The translations under genes were made by a program, and so were the position numbers. This document shows, one piece after another, positions 7,701 to 11,436 of a DNA stretch of 11,436 bases (within the stretch, counting starts at the first letter, position 1; every line of letters begins with the position of its first letter). A model generated the notes under the pieces. It was given only the letters and a program-made list of their open reading frames with translations. It searched no databases and was not told the origin of the DNA. Source of the stretch: Verrucomicrobiia bacterium (GTDB lineage: Bacteria; Verrucomicrobiota; Verrucomicrobiia; Limisphaerales; DTLC01); the NCBI GenBank assembly GCA_025061935.1, contig JANWZY010000076.1:1-11436 (forward strand). Direction: 5' to 3'.

Positions 7701-7839
7701 ACCAATAGGCCCACAGCCGCGCCTGTTGCGGCGGGTCTTTGAACCCCGACTCAAGCGTAGCGGAGCGCGCCGCCCACGTGAACGCAATTAATGTCAAAAC
7801 ACAGCCCGCAAATCTTCTTGGATGCAAGATCAATGACAT
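4747..7839 (-). CDS. Secreted GH106-family glycoside hydrolase (probable alpha-L-rhamnosidase)
   Basis: A 1030-residue protein with an N-terminal export signal (hydrophobic core within 8-24, likely cleavage after A-R-S-A at residue 27). The mature part opens with P-P-Q-Q-A-R and W-A-Y-W-W-W-L-N-G-N-V (43-53), then a T-R-D-L-E-x-M-K ... G-F-G-G segment, as in GH106 proteins. The family-typical T-D-S-W-E-I-E-V-F-N-W-T-P segment (326-338) and R-R-G-Y-E-L follow, then H-P-E-S-G-G-P (E407), M-G-E-F-W (E431) and A-A-E-G-F (E467) as candidate catalytic or substrate-contact acids. The C-terminal 120 residues (about 898-1023) form a GH2-like sugar-binding sandwich. GH106 enzymes release alpha-linked L-rhamnose from pectic or algal polysaccharides. 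The ATG at 7839 is chosen over a GTG seven codons upstream because AGGGGG precedes it and the signal peptide then starts normally. It lies about 100 bases after the propeller gene, with a weak TTGCGC/TATAAC promoter-like pair (15-base gap) between. GH106 fit is strong; exact linkage is unknown. Confidence 0.85.
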   Translation of the reverse strand: MSLILHPRRFAGCVLTLIAFTWAARSATLESGFKDPPQQARLWAYWWWLNGNVTEAAITRDLEEMKSLGFGGAVIMDAGGADQRGNARVPAGPVFGSVAWRKLFKHALAEAGRLGLELSLNIQSGWNLGGPSVAPEDAVKKLTWAELVICGPTNAEIQLPLPPTNDGFYRDVCLLAWRVRPELPLNRSPLRNYEVKALLKQPTFPGPHGWFLANSAPNTAPILLEELPEQPGEHDASVSEVIDLTAFMGSDGTLRWVVPEGEWQLVRFGYTLGDWRHVSTSSDGWKGYALDVLDAGAFERYWNAVVIPLLNDAAQSGSNTLRYLHTDSWEIEVFNWTPCLPEEFRKRRGYELKPWLPVLAGRIINSRHESHRFLEDFRRTLGDLAADNHYRLFKRLAAERGLGIHPESGGPHFTPIDAQQCLGINDIPMGEFWARSHMHRTIDEVRFFVKQPASAAHTTGKRIVAAEGFTTIGMHWQETIWDNLKPSFDQALCEGMNRLVWHAVVCSPDEMGVPGQQYFAGTHFNPHTTWWPKSRPFLDYINRCQFMLQQGLFVADVCYYYGDHVPNFAQLKRSDPAKVLPGYDYDVISAEALIERMSVKDGRLVLPDGMSYRLLVLPAHERINLGVLRKIKELVAAGATVLGSRPAGASGLENYPSADAEVRAIANELWAGVDGRTKCENRYRQGRVVHGKTARELLIADGVGPDFECIEPAAAPIDYIHRRDGATDIYFVANLSSNYINTVCAFRVTGRVPEIWLPDTGEIRACARFDLHDQRTVVPLQFAPYGSVFVVFRKPAHTRGVTVRRNGNIVFCAPVAFDFSNAVELCHRGSGVTIQTCLPGLYTLEDERGRNVSLTIGPLPEPIKLTNGWVLLAPTDPRGQGKPRPIKLPRLKSWTEFDDSNLKYFSGTLEYTLQLELRRELFGANRRLWLDLGEVRELAEVELNGKNLGILWKPPFSVDITDAAKPGENKLVVRVTNFWPNRIIGDQFQPPERRVTRTNIRRLTRDTPLMPSGLLGPVRLFVTATGAVVH

Positions 7840-7938
7840 AACCCCCTGAATTTGGAACACGAATGCATTACTTCGACGCAGACTGACGAGTTATAAGTTG
7901 CTAACCCCGAGCGCAACTGCATGCATCCGCCAAAACGT

Positions 7939-10900
7939 TTACTGCCGGAACCCTCCCTCGCGCAGTTCCAACCGCCAAAACCTGCAAAGCACATCCACAC
8001 CGTTTGTGTGTATGAAATGCGCCGCCCAGCCTGAGCTGTTGAACATGGCTACGGATTCCCAACTCAGTAGATTCGTACTCGTTTGGAGTCTGTACCCCCA
8101 CCCCGGCTGTGTCGCCCACCAGAATGCAATGTCGCGTCCGTTGTTTACAAGACGCATGTTCAGGCTGGGCCTGTGCGCGAAATATTGTGCGGCGTCCCAT
8201 TCGAGCACGCCGATCTGCGCGGCCGTGTTTGTCGGAGGCACATAGCCCAAGCCCTGCGCAGGCTGATACAAAATGTGCAGTTGGTTATCCATCAGCCACC
8301 GTTCGAGGTCAATCACGGGTTCGTAGGAACCCAAATTATCGGTTGTAAGATCGAATTCGATCCAGTTGGTTCGCGCCGGATCAACCGATTTGGGCAGCGA
8401 ATGCACAATCGTTAGGCCGTTGCTGCGGAAATTATCGCGGTAAACCACAATGATCCTATCCTGGCGGTCGCATACGACAACCGGTCTGCCAAGGTCACGT
8501 ACATATGTCTCGGAGTACTTCACGTTTGGCGGATCGTTCGTTCGCCACGAGACTTGACGGACTTCCCAAAACCGGTTCGGGCCGGGGAATGCGACCATGT
8601 ACTGGCGCCTGAAGTTGTTAGTGGCGGTGCCGGGCGCCCACCAGGTGGCAATCACAGGCGTGCCATCCATATCGAGGCACATCCCAGCCTGGTTGATCAG
8701 GCTGTATCCTTCCGGAATAGCAAGCACTCTTTCGGCGATTGAGTTCGTGTTCCCATTTTCACCCCGCTCGTTAATCGGGAGCGTGTACGATGTACCGTTC
8801 TGGCGCTGCCAGCTTAGCCCGCCGTCGCCCGAGCGCGCGTAATTGAAGTCGTGATTTGTCTGATACCCTGATTCACGCGCAGGTGAGTCATTCTGGTAAC
8901 GCCAAGTCCATACCAGGTAAATGTTGCCTAGCGTGTCAACGCAGGGCATGTTCAAGTACGGGCTGTAATCTGGGCGCCACCCCGTGCCCTTGATAAACGG
9001 AACTGCAACATTACCGCTTCGGTGGACATTGGTCCACGTGCGAGTGATGCGGCTGTACCGGTTGATATAATAATCGCCCGAACCAGCCCACCCTTTCCTG
9101 TACAGATACAACAGGTCCCCGTTCGGCAGGCTTAGAAACTGCGGGTAGGTTGCTGTGCTTTCCTGGCCGGTCATGGTTGTGTCGGGGCCGAACCCGATCG
9201 GGTGCGAGCCGGTAACCGGGTTCGTGCTTCTGGCATAATGGAATGCATCGCCATGCATCCCCCACGAGATGTGCATAAACCCGTCGCCGTCTATGCCAAA
9301 ACACACGACATCGTGCCCGTCTTCTATGTTGTTTGGAGCGAACGCGGTCCGGAAGACCTCCCAAATGTTCGTGTCGATCCGGCGCCTGGCCACGACTATT
9401 TTGTTGTTGTACGCATAGTTCGGGTCTGTGGCATGCCGCCCGTAGTACGCGATAAACTGCTGATTGCTCACTGTCATCAAAGCCGATTTGATGAACGCCA
9501 CGGCGTTAATCGAGGACGCACCTGCGTAGCCGAACTCGCTTGTATTCGGGTCGCCATCTTCGACTGGGACAAACTTTACCTGTGGGCCAGGTGGATAATT
9601 CGACGCTACGTTGGGCAGTGTTCGCCACTGGAGCTCGGCCGCGTTTGAAAACCCGTCGCCGTCTGGGTCATCACCGGGCTGGAAATTCAGCGTGCCAAAG
9701 AACGCCAATTCCCAAGTATCAGGCAGACTGTCACCTTCAGAATCGAGCGGGTTCGAGGCAGAATTGGCGGGGTTAGTCCCGGCGCTGTATTCCTGGAAAT
9801 TCGAGAACCCGTCCGCGTCCGGGTCGTCATTCGGGCCCCACCCGAGTCCGGCGAAATGCGCGAATTCCCAAGCATCGGGCAGCTCATCTGCATCAGTATC
9901 TGTAGGGGTGGACCGGGTGTCCGCCGGATTCGATCCAGCGAGGTATTCTTCGAAGTTTGTTGCACCATCCCTGTCGGGGTCGTCGGCGCTGCTCCAACTC
10001 AGAGACCCGAACCAGTTCAGTTCCCACTCGTCGGGCAGATCGTCACCGTCGGCGTCAGGATTCTGCGGCTTAAAAACAAACTCGTCCGGCCCGCGCGCAA
10101 CGCTGCTGATCCGGACTTCATCAATCAGTCCGACCAAGTTGTCTGTTGTCCCGAAGGTTGACCGGCCTTCATTGCCAATCACCCAATCTGCGGCACCAAC
10201 AGGCAAAGCATTCGTCATGCAAAAGCTTGCAAGCAGGTCGGCTTGCGTACGGCTAGGCTCGACTTTGGTCCAATAAAACTTCGTGTTTTGAGCCGTGTTC
10301 GGCTGCCCGTTGTATGTAACAGCTACGTGGTACCAGTTGCTCACGGCAATTGCATTCGAGCCTGATAGCGGCAACTGCGCCTCGAGTGTTTGAACGGGCC
10401 AACCGATATTGATGAACTGCAGTCGCGGGAAAGTGTTCACCCCCGGCCAGTGAAGTCGGAATTGGAATATCCGCGTTTCGCCATCGTCCGCATCCGCCGA
10501 AAGAATTTGCATGCTCCGTGTGGAATCAGGGCTTACAGCCAAATTTGTCGGGACAAAAGCCACAAACACGAGCGCCTCGAACGTGAAAGCGCCACCGGGC
10601 CCGGTGCAAGTCAACAAAACATTGTCTGCTGCACCGTTAGCCAGAGGCAACGGCCCGATATAAGCGTCGCGCCCGGGGTAACCGTTTGGATTAGCAGCAA
10701 GTGTGGCGGTCGGGCCTGCATCATACGTACTGACCGCCGCGCCGAATCCGGGTAACGAGGCCTCGCCCGTGGTTGCCCCGTTACCCACAGCCAAAAGAGC
10801 GACACCGCCGGGAACAGCATTAGAAAGGTTGGTTGCGCCGGGCGGTTCATCAAAGTGCCACAGATGCAGCGTGACAGAATCGACTTGATACGGAGCAATT

Positions 10901-11106
10901 GCGGCGGCGGTGCGCGTGGCGCAGTTCCAAGCCATTAGCGCCGCGCAGACTGCAACAAGTGCGCGACGCGCGTAAGCCCGAACTCTCCGTAAAAGCTCAG
11001 ACCGGTCTGGCTCGGCCGCCCCCGTGGGGTCAATTGGATCACGCCAGCACGGTCCGGTGCCGCGCGGCGCGTCAAAGAACTCCGACAAGAGAACACGGTT
11101 GGCCAT
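7939..11106 (-). CDS. Secreted LamG-like / calcium-repeat / BNR_4 beta-propeller protein
   Basis: A 1055-residue mosaic. After about 48 charged residues comes a hydrophobic export segment (49-69, ending A-A-A). Residues 73-340 look like a LamG/concanavalin-type sandwich (W-Y-H-V-A-V-T-Y-N-G at 258; G-L-I-D-E-V-R-I at 326). Three exact 52-residue repeats (351-506) carry Asp-rich calcium-loop motifs. Residues 510-980 resemble the BNR_4 seven-bladed propeller, with Y-Y-G-R-H (H558), D-G-H-D (H598), D-G-D-G-F-M-H-I-S-W-G-M-H (H612, H618) and F-H-Y-A-R-S. BNR_4 relatives include ulvan lyases (PL24, PL25) and enzymes acting on rhamnose-glucuronate links (PL27, PL42, GH145). The last 70 residues hold a Y-R-L-Q-T-S-T-N-L-x-x-W ... 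F-W-R-L module common in secreted Verrucomicrobiota proteins. A polysaccharide lyase, glycosidase or binding role is inferred, supported by GH106 next door. The ATG at 11106 lies two bases after the preceding stop; a TTG at 11112 would overlap it. Confidence 0.82.
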   Translation of the reverse strand: MANRVLLSEFFDAPRGTGPCWRDPIDPTGAAEPDRSELLRRVRAYARRALVAVCAALMAWNCATRTAAAIAPYQVDSVTLHLWHFDEPPGATNLSNAVPGGVALLAVGNGATTGEASLPGFGAAVSTYDAGPTATLAANPNGYPGRDAYIGPLPLANGAADNVLLTCTGPGGAFTFEALVFVAFVPTNLAVSPDSTRSMQILSADADDGETRIFQFRLHWPGVNTFPRLQFINIGWPVQTLEAQLPLSGSNAIAVSNWYHVAVTYNGQPNTAQNTKFYWTKVEPSRTQADLLASFCMTNALPVGAADWVIGNEGRSTFGTTDNLVGLIDEVRISSVARGPDEFVFKPQNPDADGDDLPDEWELNWFGSLSWSSADDPDRDGATNFEEYLAGSNPADTRSTPTDTDADELPDAWEFAHFAGLGWGPNDDPDADGFSNFQEYSAGTNPANSASNPLDSEGDSLPDTWELAFFGTLNFQPGDDPDGDGFSNAAELQWRTLPNVASNYPPGPQVKFVPVEDGDPNTSEFGYAGASSINAVAFIKSALMTVSNQQFIAYYGRHATDPNYAYNNKIVVARRRIDTNIWEVFRTAFAPNNIEDGHDVVCFGIDGDGFMHISWGMHGDAFHYARSTNPVTGSHPIGFGPDTTMTGQESTATYPQFLSLPNGDLLYLYRKGWAGSGDYYINRYSRITRTWTNVHRSGNVAVPFIKGTGWRPDYSPYLNMPCVDTLGNIYLVWTWRYQNDSPARESGYQTNHDFNYARSGDGGLSWQRQNGTSYTLPINERGENGNTNSIAERVLAIPEGYSLINQAGMCLDMDGTPVIATWWAPGTATNNFRRQYMVAFPGPNRFWEVRQVSWRTNDPPNVKYSETYVRDLGRPVVVCDRQDRIIVVYRDNFRSNGLTIVHSLPKSVDPARTNWIEFDLTTDNLGSYEPVIDLERWLMDNQLHILYQPAQGLGYVPPTNTAAQIGVLEWDAAQYFAHRPSLNMRLVNNGRDIAFWWATQPGWGYRLQTSTNLLSWESVAMFNSSGWAAHFIHTNGVDVLCRFWRLELREGGFRQ
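9589..10056 (-). repeat. Three tandem 156-bp units encoding calcium-loop repeats
   Basis: Each unit encodes 52 residues: D-x-D/E-x-D-x-L-P-D-x-W-E-(L/F), then about 12 variable residues, then D-D-P-D-x-D-G-x-(T/S)-N and E-Y/E-L ... N-P. The conserved Trp and the D-D-P-D motif recur at exactly 52-residue intervals, with no insertion between units. The Asp spacing resembles thrombospondin type 3 and dockerin-like calcium loops, so the stretch is probably a calcium-stiffened linker between the LamG-like and propeller domains. The third unit is the most diverged at its end. Confidence 0.75.
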
Positions 11107-11108
11107 CG

Positions 11109-11436
11109 TCAACGCCGTTCAGCAGGCCGCCGCAGCGCGCCGCGCACTGACTCAAGCTCACCCAGGTCGTCCTGTGCAAAATACAGCTCGCGCGCGCTCG
11201 GATTCCAACTGTGCAAGAAATACATCTCGTTTAGCCGCACCCAACGCGCCGAGCTGTCAACATGGACCTGATTCCCCCCTGCAGGTCGGCCAGTCCTGTC
11301 ACGGTGCGCCGGCAGGCTTGTAAACCCGCTGGGCGGCACGTCCGACGCCGTGCTGCCCCAGCCTTCCGGATTCCGCCAGATCACAAAGTCGGCCGCAAGC
11401 ATCCAGTGCGGTTTCGAATTACCAAGCATAACAGGA
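11109..11436 (-). CDS. Pseudopilin-like (prepilin-type) protein, C-terminal fragment
   Basis: The frame is open to the right edge of the window, so the ATG at 11429 is probably internal and the N-terminal prepilin helix is not visible. The visible 109 residues include W-M-L-A-A-D, P-A-H-R-D, G-G-N-Q-V-H-V-D-S-S-A-R-W-V, M-Y-F-L-H-S-W-N-P and Y-F-A-Q-D-D. This pattern matches the C-terminal part of the large group of type II secretion G-like pseudopilins expanded in Verrucomicrobiota, Lentisphaerota and Planctomycetota. The usual D-G-S is D-S-S here. Family members are processed by prepilin peptidase and anchored in the inner membrane; their role next to carbohydrate genes is unknown. The stop codon is two bases before the start of the propeller gene, so the two are very likely one transcript. 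The match is from remembered motifs, without the diagnostic N-terminus. Confidence 0.6.
   Translation of the reverse strand, partial: PVMLGNSKPHWMLAADFVIWRNPEGWGSTASDVPPSGFTSLPAHRDRTGRPAGGNQVHVDSSARWVRLNEMYFLHSWNPSARELYFAQDDLGELESVRGALRRPAERR

Noticed and set aside
9589..10056. CRISPR array
   Set aside because: The regular 156-bp period is coding and in frame, with no short identical repeats separated by unique spacers; no cas genes are present.
9540..10276. Plus-strand frames with repetitive Ser/Gly-rich sequence
   Set aside because: The repetition is the shadow of the 156-bp calcium-loop repeats coded on the minus strand.

Overview
The window looks like chromosomal DNA from a free-living or polysaccharide-degrading member of the Verrucomicrobiota, most likely near Limisphaerales/Pedosphaera-type lineages. 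This is inferred from protein style. There is a large secreted protein ending in a Y-x-L-Q-x-S-T-N-L-x-x-W ... F-W-R-L module and carrying calcium-loop repeats. There is also a pseudopilin with the G-G-N ... M-Y-F-L-H-S-W C-terminus, and a big secreted GH106 enzyme with no SusC/SusD pair. Every gene I can support is on the minus strand, so reading from the right end of the window to the left follows transcription.

Right part (11436 down to 4747): a secreted carbohydrate cluster. It begins with the C-terminal part of a pseudopilin-like protein cut by the window edge. Two bases later a 1055-residue exported mosaic protein starts (LamG-like sandwich, three exact 52-residue calcium-loop repeats, BNR_4-type beta-propeller, C-terminal module). 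After about 100 bases comes a 1030-residue exported GH106-type alpha-L-rhamnosidase. The likely joint job is outer-surface breakdown of a rhamnose-containing acidic polysaccharide, with the propeller protein as lyase, glycosidase or binding partner and GH106 removing rhamnose. The substrate is inference.

Middle (4746 to 3243): about 1.5 kb without a convincing gene. It holds a 15-bp-arm inverted repeat, a cluster of TTGAC/GTCAA and TAGCTGCGC repeats, a short tandem repeat, and a G-rich leader in front of the kinase. Next is an orphan hybrid sensor kinase of about 664 residues (seven predicted membrane segments, coiled coil, kinase core, C-terminal receiver).

Left part (1241 to 1): a 0.3 kb gap, then the conserved ribosomal pair rplU-rpmA with a recognisable promoter and a strong terminator, then the first 57 codons of the Obg GTPase running off the left edge. 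This is ordinary housekeeping order. Nothing here amounts to a clearly new defence or mobile system. The most unusual content is the pseudopilin/propeller/rhamnosidase cluster and the structured noncoding gap.
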